Below are positions 1 to 8,799 of a DNA stretch of 64,000 bases, piece by piece. The stretch is taken from NCBI RefSeq assembly GCF_025452195.1, contig NZ_CP104973.1, positions 2,277,001 to 2,341,000 of the forward strand, in the 5' to 3' direction. This stretch comes from Phyllobacterium zundukense. Its GTDB lineage: Bacteria; Pseudomonadota; Alphaproteobacteria; Rhizobiales; Rhizobiaceae. A program made the position numbers and the translations under genes. The notes beneath the pieces are model-generated. The model made no database searches, had not been told where the DNA came from, and saw only the letters and a list, made by a program, of their open reading frames with translations. Positions within the stretch are counted from its first letter, which is position 1. Each line of letters starts with the position of its first letter.

Positions 1-1831
1 CCTGGCCAAGGAGCCGGTTGTCGAAATTTCCAACGAGCGGCTCGTCGGTAAAGTCATGCTCGAACCTGATCTGGTTGTTGCTGATTTCCACGAGGAAGGA
101 CGCGTCACGCAGTACAGCGCGGATATCCGCTGCAGCGAGTTGCGGCTTGGGCATACGGGCGAATTCAGTAAACTCATCGACCATACGACCTATATCGCCG
201 ACCTGGCGGATGATCGTTTCAGTGCATTGATCGAAGACCTCGCGATCCTCGACAATGACCTTGCCATAGCGGCGGCGGATGCGCTCGGCGGAGAGCTGAA
301 TTGGCGTCAGTGGATTCTTGATTTCATGTGCAATGCGGCGTGCAACGTCCGCCCAAGCGGATGAGCGGTGGGCAGCGACCAGGTCGGTGATATCGTCGAC
401 CGTCACCACGTAGGAGGTATTGTGTGTGCCGGCGTCTTCCCGGGTAATCTGCACGTTGAAAGAGCGTACGATACCATTGCGGGTAATCCCTATCTGCTGG
501 CGGCTGGAAGATCTGTCGTTCCCCCGCGCCGCTTCGAATACAGCACCGATTTCCGGAAGGATGTGAACGAGGTTCTTGCCGATAGCTTGTGCAGCATCGA
601 TCGACAGCATGTGTTCGGCTGGCCGGTTCAGACCAGCGATATCGCCTTGCGAGTTGACGCTGATGACGCCGGCGGTCACGCCGGACAGAACCGCCTCGGT
701 AAAGCGCCTGCGCTCGTCGATCTCATCCTTCGCCGAAATCAGATCGTTATGCTGGGTTTTCAACTGCTCGACCATATTATTGAACGTGTGGGATAGTGAA
801 CCGATATCGCCATCCGAAGCGCGGACAGGCACTGACACGTCAAAATTGCCTGTGGCAACGTCGCCGGCCGCGCCGATCAACAAGCGAATGGGCCTGACCA
901 CACGATTGGCCACGGCAATACCAGTCCAGACGGCGGTCAAAAGCAGCAACAGTGTGAGCTCAATATAGAGCAGCGCGTAAGCGATCTGCGTATTCTTTCG
1001 GTTGCTCGCCAGCGACTGATATTCGGCATTGTTGTCTGTCATGACGCGCATGTTATCCAACGCCGACGAATCCACGGCGCGGATCGTATAGAGATACAAA
1101 TCCGGCAGCGCCTGCGTCTTGACGATTGCACCGACAAGATTGGTAGCCGCCGGCGGTATCAGCACCGGCCTGTCGCCCGCTGCACTTTTCAACGCCTCCA
1201 GCGGTGCTTCGGGGAGGGTATGATCGTTGAAGAGCTGGGCACTGACGACAACCTCACCGTTGGATCTAACCAGGGATGCGCCAAGCAGGTTGTTGCGGCC
1301 TGCGTCATAGGTCAGCCAATTGGCGAAGGCACCTCGATCGAGACTGTAGAGCATCCGCCGCTGGTCGAGATCGATCGCCATCGAAAGCGTTGTGGTCAAA
1401 AGACTTTGCGCATTGTCCTCGGTGTAGGACTGCGCGGCCTTGATCGACATATCAATGATCTGATTGTTTTCGGGATTGATCCATGAGTTCAAACGGTTGT
1501 CGAGGACGATAAGTGAAAAACAGGCGACAATGATCGAAGGGATCGACGCGATCAACGCGAAGATGATCGTTATGTTGGTATGCAGATCCCGGTGCTTTTC
1601 CTTGCTCTTGAACAAAAACAGCTTCCGGAGCGTCGCGTAGGACAAATAGATCAGCACCAAAATCGAAATCGCATTGGCTGCAATAATGATCTGCGTCGTC
1701 CGCTTGGTGGGCGAGATGTCGGTAATACCCATCATGATGACGAATGAGACAATCGTTGTCGCCAGCGTCAGGAGCGTCATGATCAACGCGCCTTTCGGCA
1801 GAACCTGCGGTTTGACTACGGTCTTGCTCAT
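1..1831 (-). CDS. ntrY: NtrY-like nitrogen-regulation sensor histidine kinase (partial, C-terminus beyond the left edge)
   Basis: Membrane sensor kinase of the NtrY family; about 610 residues are visible, and the rest of the catalytic ATPase domain lies outside the window. Reading the minus strand from ATG at 1831 gives hydrophobic N-terminal segments, a periplasmic region, a further membrane segment, a HAMP-like stretch (NRVVRPIRLLIGAAGD), a PAS-like domain and the phosphoacceptor box VARRIAHEIKNPLTPI, with the histidine near residue 501. The open frame continues upstream to a possible GTG at 1930, so the start is uncertain. NtrY usually sits behind ntrBC and before ntrX. Here the upstream neighbour is a divergent deformylase-like gene, so it may be a paralogue or relocated. 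Family call confident; exact orthology less so. Confidence 0.82.
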   Translation of the reverse strand, partial: MSKTVVKPQVLPKGALIMTLLTLATTIVSFVIMMGITDISPTKRTTQIIIAANAISILVLIYLSYATLRKLFLFKSKEKHRDLHTNITIIFALIASIPSIIVACFSLIVLDNRLNSWINPENNQIIDMSIKAAQSYTEDNAQSLLTTTLSMAIDLDQRRMLYSLDRGAFANWLTYDAGRNNLLGASLVRSNGEVVVSAQLFNDHTLPEAPLEALKSAAGDRPVLIPPAATNLVGAIVKTQALPDLYLYTIRAVDSSALDNMRVMTDNNAEYQSLASNRKNTQIAYALLYIELTLLLLLTAVWTGIAVANRVVRPIRLLIGAAGDVATGNFDVSVPVRASDGDIGSLSHTFNNMVEQLKTQHNDLISAKDEIDERRRFTEAVLSGVTAGVISVNSQGDIAGLNRPAEHMLSIDAAQAIGKNLVHILPEIGAVFEAARGNDRSSSRQQIGITRNGIVRSFNVQITREDAGTHNTSYVVTVDDITDLVAAHRSSAWADVARRIAHEIKNPLTPIQLSAERIRRRYGKVIVEDREVFDQCTETIIRQVGDIGRMVDEFTEFARMPKPQLAAADIRAVLRDASFLVEISNNQIRFEHDFTDEPLVGNFDNRLLGQ

Positions 1832-1955
1832 TTGCTGTCGATTATCGGTCGCAGCGTTACTTGTAAAGGAAGCTTGCGCTTCGAATGCGGTTTGAGGCAA
1901 CACGGGCTTGCGGCGTTGCTGATGTGCCACCCGATCCGTTTGAAAGGTCCAAGTT

Positions 1956-2459
1956 TTGACAGTACGTCCGATCCTCAAATATCCGCATCCTGCACTACGT
2001 TCATCGGCTGAACCCGTAACGGAGTTTGGAGATGATCTTCGCTTGCTGGCCGATGACCTCCTGGAGACAATGCGGGCGGCGCCGGGAATAGGCATAACTG
2101 CTCCACATATTGGCGTTTTGAAGCGCATTGTTGTTCTCGAACTTGACCGGGGCCAACCAGCTCGCTTTTACGTCAATCCGGAGATCGAATGGTTTTCGGC
2201 TGACACCGTCAGGCAGGAGGAGGGTAGTGTCTCAATGCCAGGCGTTTCGGATGAGATCGAGCGGGCCGTCAACATCCGGATCCGCTATCAGGACGTTGCG
2301 GGCGTGTCTCAGTCAGAAGAAGCGACCGGCCTCCTGTCCATCTGCCTTCAGCACGAAATCGATCAGCTCGACGGTGTATTCTGGATCTACCGCTTGTCAA
2401 AACTCAAGCGTGACAGGTTGATCAAGCGTTATGAGAAGCTGCAGCGCAGTCAGCGGTGA
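1956..2459 (+). CDS. Peptide deformylase-like protein lacking two metal ligands
   Basis: 167 residues, normal length for peptide deformylase, which removes the formyl group from new proteins using a metal held by one Cys and two His. The fold motifs are present but altered. Motif 1 reads GIGITAPHIG where GxGLAAPQ is usual. Motif 2 is EGSVS, with Ser91 in place of the metal-binding Cys. Motif 3 is QHEIDQLDG, with Gln137 in place of the second His of HExxH; His133 and Glu134 remain. Two of three metal ligands are therefore missing, and ordinary deformylase activity is unlikely. Start is TTG at 1956 with AAGG about 9 bases upstream. It diverges from the NtrY-like kinase and overlaps the cupin gene tail to tail by 10 bp. 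Confidence 0.8.
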   Translation: MTVRPILKYPHPALRSSAEPVTEFGDDLRLLADDLLETMRAAPGIGITAPHIGVLKRIVVLELDRGQPARFYVNPEIEWFSADTVRQEEGSVSMPGVSDEIERAVNIRIRYQDVAGVSQSEEATGLLSICLQHEIDQLDGVFWIYRLSKLKRDRLIKRYEKLQRSQR

Positions 2460-2947
2460 ATCGGATCCTTCCATAAAACACCCTCCGGCTTTTCCACCGG
2501 ATCGATATCGAGATTGACGACGACAGGCTCCTGACCGGAGCGGACAAGAACACATTCAAGCGCTTCGTCCGGACTGGCATTGATTTCCTGATGTGGCACG
2601 TATGGCGGCACGAAGATGAAATCGCCGGGACCGGCTTCCGCGACATACTCCAGCCTTTCGCCCCAGCGCATGCGTGCGCGACCTTTGACCACGTAGATGA
2701 TGCTTTCCAGATCGCCGTGGTGATGCGCGCCGGTCTTGGCGTTGGGATGAATGACAACTGTCCCCGCCCAGATTTTTTCGGCTCCAGCCCGGGCGTGGTT
2801 GATGGCAGCGGCCCGGTTCATACCCGGCGTTTGTGCTGTATTTGGATCAAGGGAATCCCCAGGGATAATTTTGACCCCATGCACCCGCCAGTCGACTGGA
2901 TGGTCGTCATGCGTGTGCGCGTTTCCCTGCTGATGATCGTCTGACAT
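2450..2947 (-). CDS. Cupin-domain protein
   Basis: 165-residue single-domain cupin. The motif AKTGAHHHGDLESIIYVVKG matches the first cupin motif (HxH and a later Glu), and PGDFIFVPPYVPHQEIN matches the second, whose His completes the metal site. Substrate cannot be told; such proteins include small dioxygenases, isomerases and sugar-binding proteins. ATG at 2947 is chosen over an upstream in-frame start at 3007 because GGAGG lies just before it. The N-terminus is His- and Asp-rich (DDHQQGNAHTHDDH), which might bind metal. No link to its neighbours is evident. Confidence 0.8.
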   Translation of the reverse strand: MSDDHQQGNAHTHDDHPVDWRVHGVKIIPGDSLDPNTAQTPGMNRAAAINHARAGAEKIWAGTVVIHPNAKTGAHHHGDLESIIYVVKGRARMRWGERLEYVAEAGPGDFIFVPPYVPHQEINASPDEALECVLVRSGQEPVVVNLDIDPVEKPEGVLWKDPIHR

Positions 2948-3194
2948 CAATGCCTCCTGCCTCTTCGCGATGTTACCGGCAATGTAGCGAGGAGAATGCA
3001 GCGACACCAGAGATCAACCGCTGTCAGGATGTGCGCGTATCGGCGGTTGCAAACGCATAGCAAATAATTTCTACTTCTCATGGAACATTGGCATATTGTT
3101 CTGCGAACTTAGTATCCGAGATTGCTAGCATGCGAATTCGACAACGAAACCAGTAGGATACGGATGAAATCCTACAGTAGCTGCAGGGAAAACC

Positions 3195-4076
3195 ATGATC
3201 TTGAAAAGTGTCGCCTCAATCGGGCTTGGCGTTTTGGTAGCATTGACGGCGGCAACGTCCGGCTTTGCGCAGACAGTGAAAATTGGCAGCAAGAATTTCA
3301 CTGAACAGTTCGTTGTTGCAGAAATCTATGCGCAGGCGCTGGAGAAGGCCGGCATCACAGTCGAGCGCCGGCTGAACCTTGGCGCTACGCTCATCGCCCA
3401 TTCAGCACTGACGAACGGTGAGATCGATCTTTATCCGGAGTATACCGGGACCGCGCTCGCGGCGGTGGTCAAGGGTGATCTGTCAGGCTCGGCCGATAAG
3501 ATCTACAAGGACGTCAAGGATTATTACGAGAAGAACCTGCAATTGACACTGCTCGAGCCAACGCAGATCAACAATGGCTATGCCATCATCACGCTTCCCG
3601 AGACCGCCGAAAAATATAAACTCAAGACGCTGACGGATCTTGGTCCAGCCTCCAAGGAGCTCTCCTTTGGCGCGGAAGGCGGCTTTGGCGAACGCAAGGA
3701 TGGTTTGCCGGGGTTGAAGCAGGTCTACGGCATCGAGTTCAAGGATTTCCGCATCTTCGCCAAGCTCGGTATTCGCTACAGTGCTCTGACGAGCAAGAAC
3801 ATCGACGTGTCCTATGGTTTCAGCACGGACTGGCAGATCGCCGATAGTAATCTTGTTGTTCTTGACGACGACAAGCATTTGTTCCCGCCCTATTACCTTG
3901 TGCCTGTCGTGCGCCAGGATGCGTTGGCGAAGAACCCCAAGATTGCGGACGTGCTCAACAAGGTCAGTCCGCTTTTGACCAACGAGATCATGCGCGACCT
4001 GAATGCAGCCGTCGAACGCGACAAGAAGGAACCAAAGGAAGTCGCTGCAGAGTTCCTGAAAGAAAAAGGTATTTGA
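3195..4076 (+). CDS. OpuBC/OsmF-type quaternary-amine ABC transporter, substrate-binding protein
   Basis: 293 residues: a signal peptide (roughly residues 1-25, ending SGFAQ) followed by the family signature KIGSKNFTEQFVVAEIYAQ and, later, GEIDLYPEYTGTAL. This is the periplasmic binding protein of glycine-betaine/choline/carnitine-type importers, a family that also includes the ergothioneine-binding EgtU domain. It opens a block of eight plus-strand genes. The next gene begins 112 bp downstream, so this gene could have a separate transcript level. Start ATG at 3195 follows AGGGAAAACC. No lipobox Cys is seen, consistent with a free periplasmic protein. Substrate is not readable from the sequence. 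Confidence 0.88.
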   Translation: MILKSVASIGLGVLVALTAATSGFAQTVKIGSKNFTEQFVVAEIYAQALEKAGITVERRLNLGATLIAHSALTNGEIDLYPEYTGTALAAVVKGDLSGSADKIYKDVKDYYEKNLQLTLLEPTQINNGYAIITLPETAEKYKLKTLTDLGPASKELSFGAEGGFGERKDGLPGLKQVYGIEFKDFRIFAKLGIRYSALTSKNIDVSYGFSTDWQIADSNLVVLDDDKHLFPPYYLVPVVRQDALAKNPKIADVLNKVSPLLTNEIMRDLNAAVERDKKEPKEVAAEFLKEKGI

Positions 4077-4188
4077 TTAAACTCGACGGAACCGAGCGGT
4101 TTCGCCGATCATTTGAACGTGTATGGCGGAGATGACCACATCTCCGCTATTTCATTGCTGAAGCGATTATGCAGGCAGGACGGCACCC

Positions 4189-4809
4189 TTGAATTGGGCT
4201 CCCAAAAACATTCCGGAAATACTTACTGCGACCTGGCAGCATCTGGTGCTCTCGGCTTCCTCGGTACTGATAGGACTGGTGATCGCATTGATCCTCGGGA
4301 TCATCTGTGCACGCCGCCAGAAACTGTATGCCGTTGTTCTAACGATAACCGGCATCATTTTTGTGATTCCAAGCCTTGCCCTATTTGCACTATTGATCCC
4401 CTGGCTTGGCCTCGGCACAAAGCCGGCGCTGGTTGGCCTTTCATCCTATTGCCTGCTCATCCTCCTGCGCAATGTCGTAACCGGATTGCGCGGTGTGCCG
4501 GCCGATGTTCTCGATGCCGCAGATGGCATGGGCTACAATGCCTGGCAGCGGCTTGTCGGGATCGAACTCCCTCTTGCATTGCCGCTCATTGTTTCGGGCA
4601 TACGCATTGCCCTTGTGACCGTGATCGGCATCGCCACCGTGGCAGCCTTCATCGATGGCGGCGGGCTTGGCACGATCATTCTCATGGGGATCGATCAAAA
4701 CTATACCGAGAAAATACTCGTCGGCGGCATTTTGACATCCTTGATGGCGATCTTCTTCGATGTCGTGCTCAGTCAGGCCGAGAAATATCTGGTTCGGGGG
4801 AGGGCATGA
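4189..4809 (+). CDS. OpuBB-type ABC transporter permease 1
   Basis: 206-residue inner-membrane permease with five to six hydrophobic segments and the binding-protein-dependent permease signature around DVLDAADGMGYNAWQRL. The GGGLGTIILMGIDQN stretch is typical of the OpuB/YehW family. Start is TTG at 4189: an in-frame stop lies just upstream at 4159-4161, no ATG or GTG occurs between, and AGGA sits about 8 bases before. A nearby ATG at 4169 is in another frame and closes at once. It is followed after 1 bp by a second permease, so the transporter uses a heterodimeric membrane pore. Confidence 0.87.
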   Translation: MNWAPKNIPEILTATWQHLVLSASSVLIGLVIALILGIICARRQKLYAVVLTITGIIFVIPSLALFALLIPWLGLGTKPALVGLSSYCLLILLRNVVTGLRGVPADVLDAADGMGYNAWQRLVGIELPLALPLIVSGIRIALVTVIGIATVAAFIDGGGLGTIILMGIDQNYTEKILVGGILTSLMAIFFDVVLSQAEKYLVRGRA

Positions 4810-4810
4810 T

Positions 4811-5452
4811 ATGTTGATTACCGCCTTCACTTGGATCAGCAATCATCAGCCGGAATTCTACCAGGCGCTTGGCCAGCATCTGATCATGTCAGGCGTCTCG
4901 TTGGCCTTCGCACTGGCCATTGGACTGCCGCTGGCGATCCTGATCATCAACCGGGGCGGCCTCGCCTTCGCCGTCATCAACACAATTAACGCGCTGCGCA
5001 CGATTCCCAGTCTCGCGATCCTCGCTATCATGATGCCGCTTCTTGGCATCGGATTGTGGCCGTCCATCGTGGCCCTGACCATTCTCGCTTTGCCGCCGAT
5101 CCTGCTCAACGCCTTTATCGGATTGCGTGATGTCGACCCCGATGCCGTCGAAGCGGCAACAGGAATGGGCATGAGCGGGGGGCAGGTTCTGCGCAAGATA
5201 CGCATCCCCCTTGCCGCACCTGCCATGTTCGCGGGCGCACGCACCGCCGCCGTCCAAGTACTGGCTGGTGCGACGCTCGCCCCTTTCATCGGCGGTGGCG
5301 GCCTCGGAGATTTTATCGCCGTCGGCATCAGTATGATGGATATGTCGAGGCTACTGGTCGGTGCCATTCCCATTGCGCTGCTCGCGCTCACGACCGAGTT
5401 TACCCTTGGCCTCGCCGAAAAAGTCTTTTTTGCAGAGAGATCTACCGCATGA
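4811..5452 (+). CDS. OpuBB-type ABC transporter permease 2
   Basis: 213 residues, about six membrane segments, EAA-type loop around VEAATGMGMSGGQVLRKIRI and the family-typical GGGGLGDFIAVGIS. Partner of the preceding permease. ATG at 4811 is preferred over the longer in-frame start at 4760 because GGGGGAGGG lies immediately upstream and the longer version would overlap the previous gene. Its TGA overlaps the ATG of the ATPase gene (ATGA), indicating translational coupling. Confidence 0.88.
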   Translation: MLITAFTWISNHQPEFYQALGQHLIMSGVSLAFALAIGLPLAILIINRGGLAFAVINTINALRTIPSLAILAIMMPLLGIGLWPSIVALTILALPPILLNAFIGLRDVDPDAVEAATGMGMSGGQVLRKIRIPLAAPAMFAGARTAAVQVLAGATLAPFIGGGGLGDFIAVGISMMDMSRLLVGAIPIALLALTTEFTLGLAEKVFFAERSTA

Positions 5453-6381
5453 TCAACATGGAACATGTGACCAAACGCTTCGCTGCGGACGGACCGGCAT
5501 CGGTCGACAATCTTTCGCTTGTCGTCCCGGAAGGGACGACAACAGCGCTGATAGGTCCATCGGGCTGCGGCAAGACCACGACAATGCGCATGATAAACCG
5601 CCTGATCGACCCAACGGATGGCAAGATCATCGTCAATGGCGAGGATGTCACGAAGGTCGACCCGGTCGAGCTGCGCCGGCACATCGGCTATGTGATCCAG
5701 CAGGTCGGTCTGTTTCCGCATATGACCATTGCTCAGAACATTGCGGCGGTGCCGAAATTGCTCGGCTGGACCGAAGCGAAAATCACCAGCCGTACGGAAG
5801 AACTGCTGGATCTGGTCGGGCTTGACCCGAGCGAAATGCTGAAGCGCTACCCGCGCCAGCTCTCCGGTGGGCAGCGCCAGCGTATCGGCGTGGCACGAGC
5901 GCTTGCAGGCGATCCGCCAGTGCTGTTGATGGATGAACCCTTTGGCGCGATCGATCCGATCGCCAGGACGAGACTTCAGGACGAATTTCGCCAGATATTG
6001 CGTCGCGTGCGCAAGACTGTTGTGCTCGTCACGCATGATCTCGACGAGGCCATCCGGCTTGGAGACCGCATCGCCATCATGAAAAACGGCAAGATCATCC
6101 AGTACGATACGCCGGATGCAGTGCTGTCTCACCCCGCCGACGCTTTTGTGGAAAATTTCGTCGGGATAGACCGCGCGATCAAGCGGCTCAGCCTGTTCAC
6201 TGTGAACGATGCGATGAACAGTGCCTCGCCGCACACGGGCGCCAGTACGGTCGCGCCGTCCAGTAGTCTGCGCGATGCGCTGGCGCTGATGGTTGCCGCC
6301 AATAGTGACGTTCTTGCCGTTGTCGACGAGAGCGGCGCAGTGAAGGGGCAATTGACGCGGGACGCTATTTTTGCGGTCTGA
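5449..6381 (+). CDS. OpuBA-type ABC transporter ATPase with C-terminal CBS region
   Basis: 310 residues. Walker A GPSGCGKTT, Q-loop YVIQQVGLFPHMT, signature [10 protein letters not shown], Walker B VLLMDEPFGAID and switch His in LVTHDLDEAIRLGD are all intact. Residues from about 240 form a single CBS-like unit (VNDAMNS to QLTRDAIFAV). In OpuA/OpuB ATPases such domains sense ionic strength; here it is short, so regulation is uncertain. It completes a binding protein, permease, permease, ATPase transporter, and the metabolic genes begin 31 bp later on the same strand. Confidence 0.9.
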   Translation: MINMEHVTKRFAADGPASVDNLSLVVPEGTTTALIGPSGCGKTTTMRMINRLIDPTDGKIIVNGEDVTKVDPVELRRHIGYVIQQVGLFPHMTIAQNIAAVPKLLGWTEAKITSRTEELLDLVGLDPSEMLKRYPRQLSGGQRQRIGVARALAGDPPVLLMDEPFGAIDPIARTRLQDEFRQILRRVRKTVVLVTHDLDEAIRLGDRIAIMKNGKIIQYDTPDAVLSHPADAFVENFVGIDRAIKRLSLFTVNDAMNSASPHTGASTVAPSSSLRDALALMVAANSDVLAVVDESGAVKGQLTRDAIFAV

Positions 6382-6412
6382 CGGCCGGTACGAAAGCAAG
6401 GGTAACCGAGCA

Positions 6413-7486
6413 ATGCACATCGGAATATCGATCGCGCCGTTTGGCCATCATCCCGCCGCGTGGCGTGAGAAATCGGAAGATGCGATTCATTTCAACGCTT
6501 TGGCGGCGCAGGTGAAGAAAGCAGAAGAAGGCGGGTTGGACTTCGCATTCTTTGCCGATCGGCTTGGCCAGCGGCCCCTGAACGATCTGTCGCCGCAGGC
6601 CGTGCCTTTCGAGCCGACGACGCTGGTTGCGGCGCTTGCCACTGTCGTCCGCCGGATCGGGCTGATCACGACAGCGGCGACCGCCCAGCACGAACCGTAC
6701 AACCTCGCGCGCCGCTTTGCCTCGCTCGATACGATCAGCAAGGGCAGGGCTGGGTGGAATGTCGTGGTTTCGCCGGGCGCAACCGCGCGCAACCAGGAAT
6801 ATCTCGAAGTGGTCAACGGACTTTGGGACAGCTGGGAGGATGACGCCTTTGTTTATGACAAGGCCTCAGGCCGTTTTTTCCTGCCGGAGAAAATGCACCT
6901 TCTCGATCACAAAGGTGAATATTTCACCGTGCGTGGTCCGCTCAACGTCAATCGTTCGCCGCAAGGCAAGCCTGTTGTTTCGCACGTGCTGACGGCCGAT
7001 ACCGCCGAGTTTGCCGCGCTCTCGGCTGAACTTGTTTTCATTGATCCAGCGTCATTGGACGAGGCGAGGGCGCTTGTCTCCGATTTCACGCAGCGGCTTT
7101 TGCGTCATGGCCGCAAACGGTCCGAGGTGAGAATCCTTGCAAATGTCATTCCGTTCATCGGCGCCACCAAATCTGACGCACAGCAACTGCATGACAGGCT
7201 GGATGCGTTGTCGTCCGATGGAGAAAGGCCTGGAGGTTTGGAGGTCATCGGCACACCCCTCGATATTGCGGATGCGTTGCAAGCGTGGTCGGGCATTGTC
7301 GACGGTTTCACCGTCCTTCCTCCGGTGACGCCCGAAGGTGTCGACGCCTTTGTTGATCACGTTGTACCGGAACTTCGAAAGCGCGGCCTGTTCCGCAACT
7401 CCTATAAGGGCAGCACATTGCGCGAGCATCTTGGAATGCACCGTCCGCACCATCCGGCCAGCCAAACAGCGGAGCAAACATCATGA
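6413..7486 (+). CDS. Luciferase-like flavin monooxygenase (NtaA/SnaA/DszA type) 1
   Basis: 357 residues of the bacterial-luciferase fold. Family marks include IAPFGHHPAAWR near the N-terminus, the FADRLG loop, GLITTAATAQHEPYNLAR, the SKGRAGWNVV motif and YLEVVNGLWDSWEDDAFVYD. Known relatives (nitrilotriacetate, dibenzothiophene sulfone and alkanesulfonate-type enzymes) use reduced FMN and oxygen to cut C-N or C-S bonds and need a separate flavin reductase, which is not found nearby. ATG at 6413 is used; the longer frame to 6371 overlaps the ATPase gene. At 357 residues it is shorter than its 438-residue neighbour. The stop overlaps the next start by 4 bp. Substrate unknown. Confidence 0.87.
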   Translation: MHIGISIAPFGHHPAAWREKSEDAIHFNALAAQVKKAEEGGLDFAFFADRLGQRPLNDLSPQAVPFEPTTLVAALATVVRRIGLITTAATAQHEPYNLARRFASLDTISKGRAGWNVVVSPGATARNQEYLEVVNGLWDSWEDDAFVYDKASGRFFLPEKMHLLDHKGEYFTVRGPLNVNRSPQGKPVVSHVLTADTAEFAALSAELVFIDPASLDEARALVSDFTQRLLRHGRKRSEVRILANVIPFIGATKSDAQQLHDRLDALSSDGERPGGLEVIGTPLDIADALQAWSGIVDGFTVLPPVTPEGVDAFVDHVVPELRKRGLFRNSYKGSTLREHLGMHRPHHPASQTAEQTS

Positions 7487-8799
7487 GCAAAACACAGATG
7501 AAGCTTGGCGCCTTTCTGATGGCCGGTGGCCATCATATTGCGGCCTGGCGGCGTCCGGACGCGGTTGCTGCCGCCGGTGTGGATGTCGACCACTTCATCA
7601 CTCTGACGCGCCTCGCAGAAGCCGCCAAATTCGACATGGTTTTCTTTGAGGATGCAGCCGCGATCCGCGAGCGCAACATCAACACCGCGAGCCAGGCTGC
7701 GCGTTCGACAATGTTCGAGCCGTTGAGCCTTCTTGCGGCGCTGGCAGTCAATACGTCCCATATCGGCTTGGTCGCTACGGCCTCCACGACCTACAATGAG
7801 CCTCATGGCCTTGCGCGGACACTGGCCTCCATCGATCAGCTGAGCGGTGGCCGGGCTGGTTGGAACCTCGTCACGTCGGCGAGCGAACTCGAAGCGGAGA
7901 ATTTTGTTGCGAGCGGCTTGCGGCCCCATGCGCAGCGCTATGAGCGCGCCGAGGAATTCGAACACGCGGCAAGGATGATCTGGGACAGCGTCGATACCGG
8001 CGCTTATGTGATCGATGGAAAAAGCTACACCGACCGGTCCAAACTACATCCCGTCGATCATCACGGCACACATTTCACTGTCAGCGGACTTCTCGACAGT
8101 CCGCGTTCGCCGCAGGGTCGTCCGCTGATGGTGCAGGCTGGTGCTTCGGATGCGGGCAAAAACCTCGCAGCGCGTACAGCGGATGTGGTGTTCGTAGCAG
8201 CGCAGGCCTTGCAGGAAGCCCAAACCTATTATGCTGATTTGAAATCGCGCATGCCGGCCTTCAATCGAAATCCCGACGATCTGAAGATCCTGCCCGGTGT
8301 GTCGCCAATCGTCGGCCGAACCGAAAGCGAAGCGCGGGCGAAATATGATGCCCTGCAAGAACTCATTCCCGACGAGGTTGGTGTGGCGTTGCTCGCCAGC
8401 TATCTCAGCATCAAGGACCTGTCACAGTATCCGCTAGAAGGACCATTGCCCGAAATGCCGGCGACCGATGGCATTCAAAGCCGGCAGCAGCTCATCATCG
8501 ATCTTGCGCGGCGTGAAAACCTGTCTATCCGGCAGGTTGCTCGCAATTTCGCCGGCGCGCGTGGCCATTGGCAATTGATCGGCACACCGGCGCAGATCGT
8601 CGATGAACTGGAGGAGCGGTTCCATGCCAAAGCAGCGGATGGCTTCAACGTCATGGGTGCCTATTTCCCCGGGGCACTTCAGGATTTCATCACCCTGGTT
8701 ATTCCTGAATTGCGTCGCCGAGGCCTCTTTCGCGATGAGTATGAAGGGCGCACATTGCGCGAAAATCTCGGAATCAGAATCCCGGCGCGTGCAGCATGA
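7483..8799 (+). CDS. Luciferase-like flavin monooxygenase (NtaA/SnaA/DszA type) 2
   Basis: 438 residues, full length for the NtaA/DszA/SnaA subgroup. Motifs: FLMAGGHHIAAWRRPDA at the start, FDMVFFEDAAA, IGLVATASTTYNEPHGLAR, SGGRAGWNLVTS, and the C-terminal HWQLIGTPAQIVDELEERF. It probably uses reduced FMN and oxygen on a C-N or C-S bond of a small organic substrate. It is coupled by 4-bp overlaps on both sides, so it belongs to the same pathway as the first monooxygenase. The two differ in length and sequence, suggesting successive or different oxidation steps rather than a recent duplication. Confidence 0.9.
   Translation: MSKTQMKLGAFLMAGGHHIAAWRRPDAVAAAGVDVDHFITLTRLAEAAKFDMVFFEDAAAIRERNINTASQAARSTMFEPLSLLAALAVNTSHIGLVATASTTYNEPHGLARTLASIDQLSGGRAGWNLVTSASELEAENFVASGLRPHAQRYERAEEFEHAARMIWDSVDTGAYVIDGKSYTDRSKLHPVDHHGTHFTVSGLLDSPRSPQGRPLMVQAGASDAGKNLAARTADVVFVAAQALQEAQTYYADLKSRMPAFNRNPDDLKILPGVSPIVGRTESEARAKYDALQELIPDEVGVALLASYLSIKDLSQYPLEGPLPEMPATDGIQSRQQLIIDLARRENLSIRQVARNFAGARGHWQLIGTPAQIVDELEERFHAKAADGFNVMGAYFPGALQDFITLVIPELRRRGLFRDEYEGRTLRENLGIRIPARAA

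Noticed and set aside
4858..6420. A 520-codon open frame on the minus strand across the OpuB-type permease and ATPase genes
   Set aside because: It is antisense to well-matched transporter genes, rich in Arg/His/Asp, with no recognisable motif; a shadow of high-GC coding sequence.
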